Source of the DNA: Epiperipatus broadwayi
Taxonomy: Eukaryota > Onychophora > Udeonychophora > Euonychophora > Peripatidae
Direction: 5' to 3'
Length of the DNA: 64,000 nucleotides
Assembly: GCA_028023455.1 (NCBI GenBank)
Contig: JAQFVV010012490.1
Span: forward strand, 2,542,001 to 2,606,000
In this document: one piece after another, positions 47,665 to 58,416 of the stretch
How positions within the stretch are numbered: position 1 is the first letter of the stretch
Layout of the letters: each line of letters opens with the position of its first letter
Position numbers and translations under genes: made by a program
The notes under the pieces: model-generated
Told to the model about the DNA's origin: nothing
Databases searched by the model: none
Seen by the model: the letters and a program-made list of their open reading frames with translations, nothing else

Positions 47665-47985
47665 GGCAAAACTTTCCATATAGTAGTGCCACTCAGTGCA
47701 AGCCAGAGTAATCAATGGCTTCCAGAAGGCTTGGGAATAAAATCCATATCTAGTGCCTACTCATCCAATATCCCCAGGCTAGTTTCTAGATCATAAGATT
47801 TAGGTGCAGTGCTCTCAGATCCAAAGCTCCTCACTGATGAAAGCCACAAGCTAGAACTAATCTGGGGATATTGGATGAGTAGGCATTAGATAGATTTTAT
47901 GCACAAGTCTTCTGGCATCCATTGATTACTCTGGCTTGCACTGAGTGGCACTGCTATATGGAGAGTTTTTGCTTGTTTTTATGAC
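47665..47985. repeat. R2 hammerhead repeat, locus 7 (short palindrome)
   Basis: A minus-orientation part from AGGCAAAACTTTCC to about 47790 meets a plus-orientation part that ends in GTTTTTGCTTGTTTT near 47978. The plus-strand hammerhead (47819-47876) has an exact core CTGATGA (47834-47840), helix II AAGC-CACAA-GCT, helix I TCCTCA/TGGGGA plus outer ATCCAA/TTGGAT. GAAAC is shortened to GAAC and the triplet is ATC. An A deletion in GAAAC should inactivate it. Confidence 0.72.
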
Positions 47986-47989
47986 AAAT

Positions 47990-49320
47990 TTACAGTAATC
48001 AGACATTGTAAACAATTATCATTAAGTAGTTATTTCACATTTGAAGAGTGGTACAAGGATAGTACATCTATCTGCATGCTTAGGATATGCATTTAAACTG
48101 GAGAAATGTAAAAAGTCCTTCGATTTTAATCAGTTGTATCTCCCATCCTGTTTAGCCCGTAATCTGTTAACTATTCAGAATTGTACAGTAAATGGATTTT
48201 TGATTGTTTGTGACTATACCTGTCAATTGGCAAACCAGATGACTAAATTCTAATTCATTGTTTCCTATGCGGGGTCATTTATAAGTCTTGCCCTGCGGAA
48301 ACTTATTTAACAACTGTTTTAGCTTTGTTTGTTATCTATCTAGAATTTAAATTTTGAACTAAGGATATTTTGTCTACAGTGATGCAAAGATGGGCTGTTT
48401 TAGATATTCAGATAGTTCACAATATAGACAAAATATTAATCCAGGTACCTATTATTGAAAAACTTATATTATCCAAACAAAATTTCAAAAGTGATCTTTA
48501 ATATTTTACAATAAATAGTTTGTGCACTCTTACAAACAATATTAAAAAAGAAAACATTCAGTTTTATATTAATAAGTATAATTGCAGCAGCTGCCTGGGT
48601 ATAGTTTGAGTTTATAATGAGGAGTCAAAAGATCTTTACTTGAGACCCAAAAAAATTCAAAAAAGTCTTGTAACACGATTTTGGTTTACTGGTGTTCTAC
48701 CTATACATCAAATTTAACTTGGTATTTAGGAAATTAATACAACTAATTTGGGTGAGGAAAATAATAATTAAGAAGGATTAAGGATAAATAATTAATCATA
48801 TTAATACTTTATATTTTAATAGTGTGTAAAAATTAGCATAATTTCATTTTACCTATTGTGTCATAATTGCTTTATATAGTGCCTAGTTTGTAATATATAA
48901 AATACGCATTTTTTTCATTATAGACATTAAGATTAAAAGAATTTCAAAAACCAAAAATAAATAATACTGTTTATCATTTTATTAATAGAATTCAACTTTA
49001 AACAAAGCCTTGTTCAGTTTAATATTAAACATGGCAGACTGAAAAGGTAAATGTTCTTGGATCAATTCCTAGTTGAATAGAGTAAATTAATCTCAATTTA
49101 ATCATAAGTGGAATTGTTGTTTGTAACTTGCTTTTGTTACTCCAACATCACATGATCTTCAAAGCAACTAATCATAATTATATATATATATTATTTAAAA
49201 TAAAAATATAGTGTTTTTAATGGATTGTCAGCAAATTATTGTAGGAATGTTTAATATAAAATAAAAGTTTGTGCACTAAAGAATATTAGGTTACAATAAT
49301 TTTTTTATTATTATCTCTTC
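47990..49320. other. AT-rich stretch, nothing recognised
   Basis: The 70-codon frame at 48041-48253 (MKSGTRIVHLSACLGYAF...) has no recognisable motif and no second support. It is left as non-coding. Confidence 0.35.
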
Positions 49321-49367
49321 ATATAATATCTCCTGCAGAAAGGAATTTGCTATTAACTGAAAGGAGA

Positions 49368-49557
49368 CCCTTTGATTCCTCTTGGAGGCCTTAAAGGAAC
49401 CGAGCAGGGCAAATTCCTAATGTCCACTCCATATGTTCTTGTCGTTGCAGCTGTTATTACTACCCTTTGATTCCTCTTGGAGGCCTTAAAGGAACCGAGC
49501 AGGGCAAATTCCTAATGTCCACTCCATATGTTCTTGTCGTTGTAGCTGTTATTACTA
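49368..49557 (+). repeat. 95-bp tandem duplication in the RTE 5' leader
   Basis: The block CCCTTTGATTCCTCTTGGAG ... TGTTATTACTA occurs at 49368-49462 and 49463-49557 with a single visible difference (GTTGCAGC versus GTTGTAGC). The older copies at 5.0 kb and 57.5 kb have only one unit. Tandem monomers in LINE 5' regions can carry promoter function. Confidence 0.9.
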
Positions 49558-49751
49558 TGTGATTATTCATATAGTATACGAACATGGATGGGCTGCTCAC
49601 CAACACACATTAGCCAACGTGGTAAGTTTATTGGCTTTTTACCTCTGAGTTTAAGATCGAGAAACACCATGGTCTTTCTTCTCAGTGCCTGATAAGGCAG
49701 AATGAATGTTTGTGTAAATGATAAATATTTTTCCAATACATATATACAATT

Positions 49752-50441
49752 ATGACAGACAAAAATAAAGCATGGCCCTTATTCCCAGGAGGCTGTAAAA
49801 TCACCAACCAAGGCAGCAGTTGGTGGCCGAAGGTGGAGGGTGCTAAGAATCCCCTGATTGTGGACCCAGGCTGCCATTTGATGATGACTTTTTATTTAGG
49901 TACTTACAACTGCAGATCACTTTCAAGTGAAGGAAGATTGCAAGAATTAGAAGAAGAATTGTCTTATATTAAATGGGACATTATTGGACTTTGTGAAGTT
50001 AGAAGAAAAGGTGAAGAAACAATTGATTTAAAAAGTGGACATATACTCTATTATAAAGGCACACATATTGGAAATACAAGTGGAGTAGGATTCATTATAA
50101 ATAAAAAGTGGAAGAACAATATTGTGGAGATTGATGGTGTATCGGACAGAGTTGCAAGATTAGTTATACAACTTAATAGCAGATACCAAATGCAGATAAT
50201 TCAGGTTTATGCCCCAACAAGTTCTCATAGTGATGAAGTAGTAGAAGATTTTTATATGGATGTACAAAAGGCTTTTGATCAGAGTAAACAACATTTTAAA
50301 ATTGTTATGGGAGACTTTAATGCTAGAATTGGTAGACAAATGAAAGATGAAATTGCTGTAGATAATTTTGGTTATGGTAATAGAAATGAGAGAGGACATA
50401 GACTTGTGGAGTTTGCAGAAAAAAAAAACTTTATATTATGA
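49752..50441 (+). CDS. RTE ORF, N-terminal part: APE-type endonuclease
   Basis: Reading starts at ATG 49752 (MTDKNKAW). The endonuclease domain begins about residue 50 with TYNCRSLS, has the catalytic Glu in GLCEVRRKGEE (about residue 79), the VYAPTSSHSDE block (about residue 153) and MGDFNARIG (about residue 186, GDFN motif). This nicks target DNA for target-primed reverse transcription. The remaining endonuclease residues (LDYI and SDH) lie in the next frame. The frame ends at the TGA at 50439-50441, right after a run of ten A at 50418-50427; one extra A there would join the two frames. So it is either a genuine one-base deletion or a homopolymer sequencing error. The original protein would be about 985 residues, normal for RTE. 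Confidence 0.85.
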   Translation: MTDKNKAWPLFPGGCKITNQGSSWWPKVEGAKNPLIVDPGCHLMMTFYLGTYNCRSLSSEGRLQELEEELSYIKWDIIGLCEVRRKGEETIDLKSGHILYYKGTHIGNTSGVGFIINKKWKNNIVEIDGVSDRVARLVIQLNSRYQMQIIQVYAPTSSHSDEVVEDFYMDVQKAFDQSKQHFKIVMGDFNARIGRQMKDEIAVDNFGYGNRNERGHRLVEFAEKKNFIL

Positions 50442-52708
50442 ATTCATTTTTTGAGAAAAATGTTAAAAGGAAATGGACATGGAAACATCCAAATGAAGGT
50501 ACAGCAGAATTGGATTATATTTTGACTAACAGGAAATACATATTTCAAGATTGTAATGTTCTTAATAAATTTAACACAGGAAGTGATCATCGATTAGTAA
50601 GGTGTAAGTTACGTGTTAATGTAAAACTAGAGAGACAAAAATTATTGAGAAAAACAATATTTACAGTTGATAGTCCTAATCTTCAGAAACATTCTAATGA
50701 ATTTAAATTAGAACTTACAAATAGGTTTCAAGTGTTAGGAGATTTTGAACATGATTCAGATTTGAATGAAATTAATATTAAAATAACTGATACACTTTTA
50801 AAAACTGCAACAAAGATAGCTGGTAGAAAAAAGCAGCAATTGACTAATAAAATTTCTACTGAGACTAGAGAATTTATGAAGAAAAGAAGGAATATGAAGA
50901 TATACAAAAATGATGTATTAAAAAGAATTGAATATCTCGAATTTTGTAAAATGGTACGGAAAAAAGTTGAAAATGATATAAGAAAGTATAACTGTGAAAT
51001 AGCAAGGAAAGCTGTAGAAGAAAATAAAAGTCTCAAGAATGTTAAACAACATTTTGGTATTGGTAGGAAATTTATATCTGCAATAAGAAAAAAAGATGGA
51101 ATTATTACTAAAAAGAGAGATGACATCATGAAATTGGTAGAAGATTTTTATCAAGAATTATATAGTAATAAAGAACAAGTACCTCCTATATCTATTACAT
51201 CTTCCGAATTGCCCAGAATTTTAAATGAAGAAGTGAGACATGCAATTAAATGTATGAAGAAAGGAAAGGCTCCAGGAAATGATGGAATTATAATTGATAT
51301 ATTAAAAGAAGGAGGTGAAGAAATAGAAACAATTTTAGCAAAGTTATATACCAAATGTCTAAATGATAAAGATGTACCGGAAGATTGGAAGAATGCAGTA
51401 ATAATATTAATATTTAAAAAAGGTGATAAAGAAGATATTAGAAATTACAGACCTATCAGCCTTTTATCAGTTTTATATAAAATTTTTACCAAGATAATTA
51501 TAACTCGTCTACAGAGAACTTTGGATTTCCACCAACCAAGAGAACAAGCTGGATTTAAAAGTGGTTTTAGTACAATAGATCATATCCAGATATTGAGAGA
51601 AGTCATAGAAAGGACAAATGAATATGAGTTGTCATTATGTTTTGGATTTGTAGATTATGAAAAGGCATTCGATTCTATACTCATTTCTTCAGTGATTAAA
51701 GCATTGGATCATCAAGGTATAGATCCAGGATATTGTCATATTTTAAAGAATATTTATAAAAATGCAACAGCAACAATTAGATTACATAATGATACCGGAA
51801 AAATCAACATTGAGAAAGGTGTAAGGCAAGGTGACTCCATATCTCCAAAACTTTTTACAGCAGTGGTGCAAGAAGTATTTTGTGGATTAAAATGGGAAAC
51901 TAAAGGAATGAAAGTAAATGGAGAGTATTTATGTCATTTAGATTTTGCAGATGATGTAGTTGTTTTTGCAAATAATGCTTCAGAGCTGCAGGAAATGTTG
52001 CAGGAGTTAGCAGATGAAAGTATAAAAGTAGGACTAAAGATAAATGTTAAAAAGACTAAAGTAATGTTTAATCGATTTGCTCAAAATATGAAAATAAAGA
52101 TTGATTATGAAGAATTAAAAGAAGTTAACAGTTACAAATACCTAGGTCAGATTATTAATACAGATGGAAACATAATGGAGGAAATTAATCATAGAATTAA
52201 ACTTGGTTGGAGTGCTTTTGGTAGAAATAACTTGATACTAAAAGGAAATATGCCTATGTGTTTGAAAAGAATGGTTTTTAACAAATGTGTTTTACCAGTT
52301 CTTACTTATGGATCTGAGACTTGGACACTTAATAGAAGAGCAATACAGAGACTTCAGACCACTCAAAGGAGTATGGAGAGATGTATGTTGGGAGTAACAA
52401 GAAGAGATCGAAAACGCAATGTATGGGTAAGACAACAAACAGGTGTTACTGACCTTATTGAAAAAATTAAAAGATTGAAATGGAGTTGGGCTGGACATAT
52501 TGCTAGAAGAAATGATAATAGATGGACAATTGAAATTTTAAACTGGATTCCAAGAGATTGTAAAAGACCCAGAAAGAGACCACATGTGAGATGGATGGAT
52601 GAAATAAGAAAATGTGCAGGGGTGTTGTGGAAAAGAGAAGCTAAAGATCGGAGAAGATGGGTTAAACTTGGAGAGGCCTTCATCCTGCAGTGGATTGATA
52701 ATGGTTGA
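50438..52708 (+). CDS. RTE ORF, C-terminal part: endonuclease end, reverse transcriptase, C-terminal region
   Basis: 756 codons from the first ATG in this frame; the true start is upstream, across the frameshift. Endonuclease ends with ELDYILTN (about residue 25) and GSDHRLVRCKL (about residue 47). A basic linker KKRRNMKIYKND follows. Reverse transcriptase: LIFKKGDKEDIRNYRPISLL (about 322-342), AGFKSGFSTIDHI, motif A FVDYEKAFDS (about 403, first catalytic Asp), motif B GVRQGDSISPKLF (about 460), motif C HLDFADDVVVFA (about 500, catalytic Asp pair), LKINVKKTKVMFN and YKYLGQII. Then VLPVLTYGSETWTL and WAGHIARRNDNRWTIEIL. All catalytic residues are present. Apart from the frameshift upstream it looks coding-competent. 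Confidence 0.9.
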   Translation: MNSFFEKNVKRKWTWKHPNEGTAELDYILTNRKYIFQDCNVLNKFNTGSDHRLVRCKLRVNVKLERQKLLRKTIFTVDSPNLQKHSNEFKLELTNRFQVLGDFEHDSDLNEINIKITDTLLKTATKIAGRKKQQLTNKISTETREFMKKRRNMKIYKNDVLKRIEYLEFCKMVRKKVENDIRKYNCEIARKAVEENKSLKNVKQHFGIGRKFISAIRKKDGIITKKRDDIMKLVEDFYQELYSNKEQVPPISITSSELPRILNEEVRHAIKCMKKGKAPGNDGIIIDILKEGGEEIETILAKLYTKCLNDKDVPEDWKNAVIILIFKKGDKEDIRNYRPISLLSVLYKIFTKIIITRLQRTLDFHQPREQAGFKSGFSTIDHIQILREVIERTNEYELSLCFGFVDYEKAFDSILISSVIKALDHQGIDPGYCHILKNIYKNATATIRLHNDTGKINIEKGVRQGDSISPKLFTAVVQEVFCGLKWETKGMKVNGEYLCHLDFADDVVVFANNASELQEMLQELADESIKVGLKINVKKTKVMFNRFAQNMKIKIDYEELKEVNSYKYLGQIINTDGNIMEEINHRIKLGWSAFGRNNLILKGNMPMCLKRMVFNKCVLPVLTYGSETWTLNRRAIQRLQTTQRSMERCMLGVTRRDRKRNVWVRQQTGVTDLIEKIKRLKWSWAGHIARRNDNRWTIEILNWIPRDCKRPRKRPHVRWMDEIRKCAGVLWKREAKDRRRWVKLGEAFILQWIDNG

Positions 52709-52734
52709 TGATGATGATGATGATAATATCTCCT

Positions 52735-53720
52735 TTATGGGTATTTCATAATACTTATTTATTATGTCTATTACCCTTCTTTCCAATAAACATCTTAGTG
52801 TCACTACCTTTTTTTATTGCCCTCAATCACGTTGAGCAAAAAAAAAATTTCTAACTGTGTAGCATATAGTGGTCATTCCCCTGCATCAACTGTCATAATG
52901 ACATTTTTTCCTGCTAATGATTTTTAATATCCCTAACTTTTTCTACATTCAAAACACTACTGTGACTGGGCCACTTTGTTAAATCCTTACACCCACGAAT
53001 TGAATACGAATGTGACCATGCCAATTTGTTGTGTATTCGGTAATGAGGCTGAATGCCAACAAAATAACAAAAATCATAGACTGGACTAGATTTAAAAGAA
53101 ATAAAAATAAAAATGATAATATACTTATTTACATTAGCATACATAACCCATTTTATACATTTGACAACTGCACCCACTTTGCTCACTATTCCTCATTTGC
53201 AGATGCTTATAAACTGTGCCAACTTATGCTTTGGCAGATTTGGTTGTGACTTCAGTAATTATGATGTCTATCAACACTGACCAACTGGCAATTATCCATG
53301 TTCATATTCTTTCCTAACATTCTGCATTTACTAATGTGATCAAATAAGTTTTTGAATTGAAGGAGTATTTCCCATAAATGCTAATACTTCCCTCAGTTAA
53401 AAACTAACCACAGTCTTAACTATTCTCAGACCTGAGTAAATAACTAAACATTGTTTATTCTTGCAGTCTGACTCTGCACAATCCTCATAAATCCTTATCA
53501 TGCATACACATAAAAATAAGACTGTGCTGTCTGTTTAAGTTCCCTATCCAGCTATTTGCACCTATAGAGACCCAGTCTCTGGGATAATGTCCCTCATGGC
53601 AGAAAAGTCATTACAACTTTTCCAGCAGCTTTTTCTCTGGGTCCTTCTAACATTCCACAACACAACTGCAGGCAGCACCATTCACGAAGGATAAGAAAAA
53701 GCCCTTGTTCTTTTCCAGCA
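52735..53720. other. Less AT-rich stretch, no gene recognised
   Basis: Slightly more GC than most of the window. A loose repeated wording is visible, with TGTGACTGGGCCACTTTGTT (near 52961) and ATGTGACCATGCCAATTTGTT (near 53010), each about 50 bp apart. No protein motif was recognised in the frames at 52914-53186 or 53031-53249. Confidence 0.35.
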
Positions 53721-53739
53721 CACACTATTTATACATTTT

Positions 53740-53849
53740 TTTTTTTTCATGTGTCATAGCATCGGCCGGGACGCGAACCCACAACCGTCTGCAACCAACT
53801 ACTTGCTTGCATGGCGGCTGCGATACCTCTCGGCTAACAACGCAAGACG
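53740..53849 (-). repeat. tRNA-derived SINE (family A), copy 3, with 16-bp target duplication
   Basis: Flanked by a perfect 16-bp duplication ACTATTTATACATTTT (53724-53739 and 53850-53865). The minus strand has TTAGCCGAGAGG (A box) and GTGGGTTCGCGTCCCGG (B box), followed by CGATGCTATGACACATG and a poly-A tail. It is about 110 bp with no extra body beyond the tRNA-like head. Differences from the 26.7 kb copy are few, so both are fairly young. Confidence 0.9.
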
Positions 53850-53869
53850 ACTATTTATACATTTTGCTG

Positions 53870-55860
53870 CTTAATATCCAGTATTTTTTTTTTTTTTTTA
53901 AGAAAAAAGGTAATAGCTATTTACATTAAGCTATCCCCTTCAGCAATGCATTTTTTCCAAAATTATCATCAAGCTTTTAATTGCATCCATCACATTCCTT
54001 TTACCTGCAATTAGACTTTCAAATATAACTTCTTTAACGGGCATTAAAAGCGCATAATTATTGATATAGTTTTAAAATAGCTTTCTGCTCTAATTAAATA
54101 ATACTATCTTTTTCTATACTTAAATCCATCAGACCTTTACTGCATTATTATTCAAATTTTATTTTATCTTTCAGCAATCTTTTTTTCATTGCTATTAACT
54201 TGTAATATCTTTCTATATTTAAGTTTCTTTTCTCTTTTTTTCTGGAGTCACAAATCCTAGCTTTATAACTTATACAAATTATAGTTACTCAAGCAATATT
54301 TTACTAAAATATAACACATTCAAGGTTGAATAATCTTTCAACTTTAATAATATGAAAAAGAGAGAAAATATATCTTTTTTTTTTGTTCATCACCAACAAA
54401 TTAATGTTATAATTCATAGATCAATTGAATTTTGTTAATGGAAACTTACTTAAAAACTATATATGCTTTATAAAAATATTTACGACGTAATAGCACACTA
54501 CTGGCACAATGCATTCCCTCTTAATCAAGATCCTACAGAATATATGTTGTGTGCAGGGTCAGATTTAACCCAAGGCAGCCGTACCCTTATTAATTATTTT
54601 GGGAATAATACAGAAAAAAAGTTTTAATAATTTAATGAGTTTAGTGTTTTCAACTAGTGGCCAGCAGATTGAATTTTATTAATTAAACTCGGTGTTAATC
54701 ATGCACATGCAGTTCTTTATAAAGTTGAACTATAATGCTGCACATCTATATTACATTCCGTTATTTCATTCTATTAATTCTTCTTTGTTAACTTTTCACT
54801 ATAATGCTTTATTCAGCATACTGCACTATCTTTTGCTCACATGATACTTAGCATTCAACTGCTCCATCTCTGAATCTGTCTTTCTCATTAAAGTTCTGTT
54901 GACATTTTTGATAGTTCTATTAATTTGCATAAACAATTTATTATTGTCCGTATGCAAATTGGCATATCTAGATTAAATTGGTATTTTACTTATTAGACAT
55001 TTTCATTATTTCTAGAGTGACTACAAATATATTTTGTATTAACTAGTTATGCATGCACACACATTTAGTTTTATTCATTTATTATACAAACCAGACTTAA
55101 CCATTTAATACATAGCTGTACTATCTGAAACAATAATAATGTTTCACACACATCCAAAGGTAAAATAGTACAGAATATATTAATTGTACATATTGGATAC
55201 TGCATAAAACAATTTAAAAATGCCACTGATTGTTAATCTGTCGGATTGGCCATATTTCATGCTCTCACATGTATATGCATCACTATTTGCTAAAATTTCA
55301 TTAGGATTTTTTATTAGAAGATAACTGATTTTATATTCTCTTTGATAATTATTAACTTGGATAAAATTAAAAATTTATTTGTAGATAATTCATTATAAAA
55401 TAAACTGATATATAGTAGAAGTTTTTCATGCTAATTGGATGCACTTTGTGGAAACTTATTTTCCCTCAGGTCAATTTTTTGTGAGACTAATTTAAGCATT
55501 ACTACAGCATCCTTTTTTTAACAAAAAAATCTGATTATATATATATTATTAAAAAACTGCATAACTAAACGAATAAAAAGTGTTATTTTTAAATTTGATA
55601 TTAAAGACTTCCTAAATAATATGTATTTTTATTATTATTAATAGGAAAGGTAGCTGCTTAGCTTTTAATTTTATAGCATTCTAGTGGACTTCAGGGAATG
55701 ATGATATAAATTGTGATAGCTCTAATAATTTGTAAATGTAATATTTCTGATAATTAATTTTGTAGAAATGAATTCGTGTAAACATAGATATTTGACATTT
55801 ATATATAAAACCTTTATTAAATGAAGAGTTATTTACATGTTCAATTAATTTTTATCTTAC
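53870..55860. other. AT-rich stretch, nothing recognised
   Basis: No gene or known repeat family was found. Confidence 0.4.
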
Positions 55861-55864
55861 TTTA

Positions 55865-56200
55865 TGGATTGAGTTGCATTAACATGAAATATTGAAATTG
55901 TTTTATAATCAAATTGCGTTATCATAAAGTACTGAAACTTTTAATATTGTTTTATTAATTGATCTGGATTATCATAAAGCATTGAAATTATTATTTTGTT
56001 TTATAGCAAATTGTGTTATCATAAGATACTGAAATTTTTAATATTGTTTCAATGATTGGACTAAGTTTTGAAGCATATATTATTTAATGATTTAGTATTG
56101 TGTTATAATGAAATTGTGTTAACATAAATTAGTGAAATCATCAATATTGATTGATGATTGAACTGCATTAATAAAAGACTGACATTTTCAGCATTATTAG
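55865..56200. repeat. Degenerate minisatellite, period about 50 bp
   Basis: About six units share ATTGCGTTATCATAAAG-ACTGAAA followed by TTTTAATATTGTTTTAT. Unit starts are near 55870, 55912, 55965, 56011, 56112 and 56163, with one unit (56062-56111) poorly preserved. Spacing varies from about 42 to 53 bp. Confidence 0.75.
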
Positions 56201-56499
56201 TCAGATCTTTTATTAATTAAAAGAGGGGGTAGTATATTAAAATTATAATTGTGAATGAATGAGAGATACATCTTATACTAATCATATAATCTTATATATA
56301 AATTCCTAAACTTTTATTCATAACACTGTCACATGATATTCAAGTTAAACATTTCATTGTTAGAGGGCATATTTTTCAAAGAAAAAAATTATTTGTTCCA
56401 CCATTAATAAAGCATTTTTTTTTTACAAAGCATTTTATGCAAAGAAAGTAATTCCTTCCTTATATTTAAGAGGCATAATTTGATTATGAACATTTTATT

Positions 56500-57010
56500 T
56501 AAAGCAAGTAATTCAAAGGAAAAAAATTGTTAAAGCAATCAATTAAAAAAAACTAACAAAAATGATGGCTTTTCTATACGCCAAGTACATTTGCCAACAC
56601 ATAATTCTGCAAAGCAAAAAAAAATTTGTTAAAGCAACCAATTTAAAAAAAAAAATACTATCAAATTCACCTATCAAATATAACACATATATTTAAAATT
56701 TTTAATTTTAATTTAGCTTTATTAATACCTTGTTGGGTATATTTCTGTAGTGTACCAAACAGGCTGGGTTGTTCCAAATTTTTTTTTTTTCAATTGTGAA
56801 TTTCTTACATTTATTTATATAATATTAAAATCTTTTATTTAATTTACTTTAAATCTTTAAAAAAAATTAATAAAGTCACCTATTTTAAAAAAAAACAGGC
56901 TTTCAGGCTGGATACATTTCTCACATTTATTTACATAATATTAAAATCTTTGGTTTAATTTACATTAAAATTTACAAAAAATTTTTTAAAGCAACCACTT
57001 AAAAAGATGA
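56500..57010. repeat. Decayed tandem repeat, period about 100-120 bp
   Basis: The block TTRTTAAAGCAACCAATTTAA recurs near 56528, 56627, 56868 and 56987. TTACATTTATTTATATAATA then TTAAAATCTTT (56805) recurs near 56918. The units are very AT-rich and diverged. Confidence 0.6.
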
Positions 57011-57029
57011 TAACTTTTAAAGGGCACAG

Positions 57030-57945
57030 CTGATTTCTACATAATATTCCTCTACTTCATAATAATGAAAACCTGTTTAAACATAAATATGAATTATCTA
57101 CATTTGATATTTTTCATTAGTTTGAATAACTAATCTAGTCATTTTGGATGATATACCAACATTCTACACAATATTATTATTCCACTTTTTATTTATAATA
57201 AAATTCACATGAATTGTGTTTCCAATACTTATGCCTTTGTGAAAGTTTATGTCACCTTTTAAATCATTTGTTTCTTTATCATTTCTTCTATTATCACTGA
57301 ATCTAACAATATCCCATTTAATATTAGACAATTCTTCCAATTCATGCAGTCTTGCTTCACTTGAAAGTAATCTGTAGTTGTAGATGCTTAAACAAAAATC
57401 ATCACTGAATGGCAACCTGGATGTGCAATTAAGATACTTTTAGCATCCTCTGTTTTTTGTCACCAATACTGCCCTGATAAATAACTTTATACTATGCTGG
57501 CTGCAATAAGGAATTTGTTGTTAACTGAAAAGAAACCCATTGATTTTTCATTAAGGCTTTAAATAAATTAAGCAGGGCAAATTTCTAAGGTCATTTCCAT
57601 ATATTCTTTTCATTGTTGTTGATATTGGTATGTGATTACTCATATGATAATCCAACATGGCAATACCAACACATATCATCTAATATGATGAGTCTACTGG
57701 CTTTTATCTCTGAGTTTAAGATCAAGAAACTCCATGTCTTTTATTTTTTAGTTTCTAGTAGTTTAACTGAAGTGTCAGGTGAATTTTGTTACATCAGAAG
57801 AAATGTGATTGTGAATATTCTTTTTTTTTATAAATATTTATAATCATGACAGACAAAACCAAACAATTTGTCATGGAAGACTTTAATTTTAGAAGTGATA
57901 GAAAAATGAAAATTCTGTAGATAAACTAAAAATATTTTTTATTTG
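57030..57945. mobile_element. Rearranged RTE 5' portion (inverted piece plus forward piece)
   Basis: 57030-57475 is on the minus strand and matches the region of the young RTE from the block after MTDKNKAW to about codon 173 (endonuclease; for example NYRLLSSEARLHELEELSNI and FIINKKWNNNIV). 57500-57945 is on the plus strand and matches the 5' leader, then the ATG (57848, MTDKTKQF). It then jumps straight to VMEDFNFRSDRKMK, equivalent to the GDFN block near codon 186. So the internal segment missing from the forward piece is the one found inverted just upstream. Decayed and non-coding. Confidence 0.75.
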
Positions 57946-57949
57946 TACT

Positions 57950-58410
57950 AGCAAACCTACTTTTACCCAGCTAAGACATAATAGCTATTTAATATACATA
58001 TAGGTTTCAGATTGGAGATTGCATGTGTGTGCTTTAACGCTTATAAATTAATTAGAGAAAACTTCTAATCATTTCTCTCCCTTCCCCTTTAAGAATATAA
58101 ATTATCAACCTCCAGCCTGAGTGGGTCATAGCATAAATTTATAACAAATATAAAATATAATGAAGGCATACCCACAGATAGAAAGATATTTAGATTATAA
58201 TTTAAATTTGACAAAAATTACATTATTAAATTCATTTACTTTAAAGTACTTATTGTTACATTATTTTAAGAATTAGTTACAATTTAGCTTGTTTACAGAA
58301 TTTATTCAATAGGTAAAGTTTAAATAGTAAGTTTGTGCACATTTATATGTAGTTATCTTAGAAGTATTTAAGAAATTAATAATGAGAGTTTATTAAAGAG
58401 CTTTGCAGGT
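57950..58410. other. AT-rich stretch, nothing recognised
   Basis: No coding evidence. Confidence 0.4.
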
Positions 58411-58416
58411 TATATT

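Larger units (their letters stand above)
49335..52722 (+). mobile_element. Young full-length RTE LINE with 12-bp target duplication
   Basis: A perfect target duplication ATAATATCTCCT flanks the element at 49323-49334 and 52723-52734. The element is 3388 bp: a 5' leader of about 417 bp (with a 95-bp tandem duplication), one long ORF in two frames (49752-50441 and 50438-52708), and almost no 3' untranslated region, ending in a GATGATGAT tract directly after the stop. A short 3' end with a simple-repeat tail instead of poly-A is typical of RTE. The perfect duplication and near-intact ORF make it by far the youngest LINE in the window. Four decayed relatives of the same family are present in the window. 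Confidence 0.92.

Noticed and set aside
50160-50399. Minus-strand frames across 50.1-52.8 kb
   Set aside because: Shadows of the RTE ORF on the plus strand.
53705-53929. 74-codon frame with SAGTRTHNRLQPTTCLHGGCD
   Set aside because: It is a read-through of the SINE at 53740-53849.
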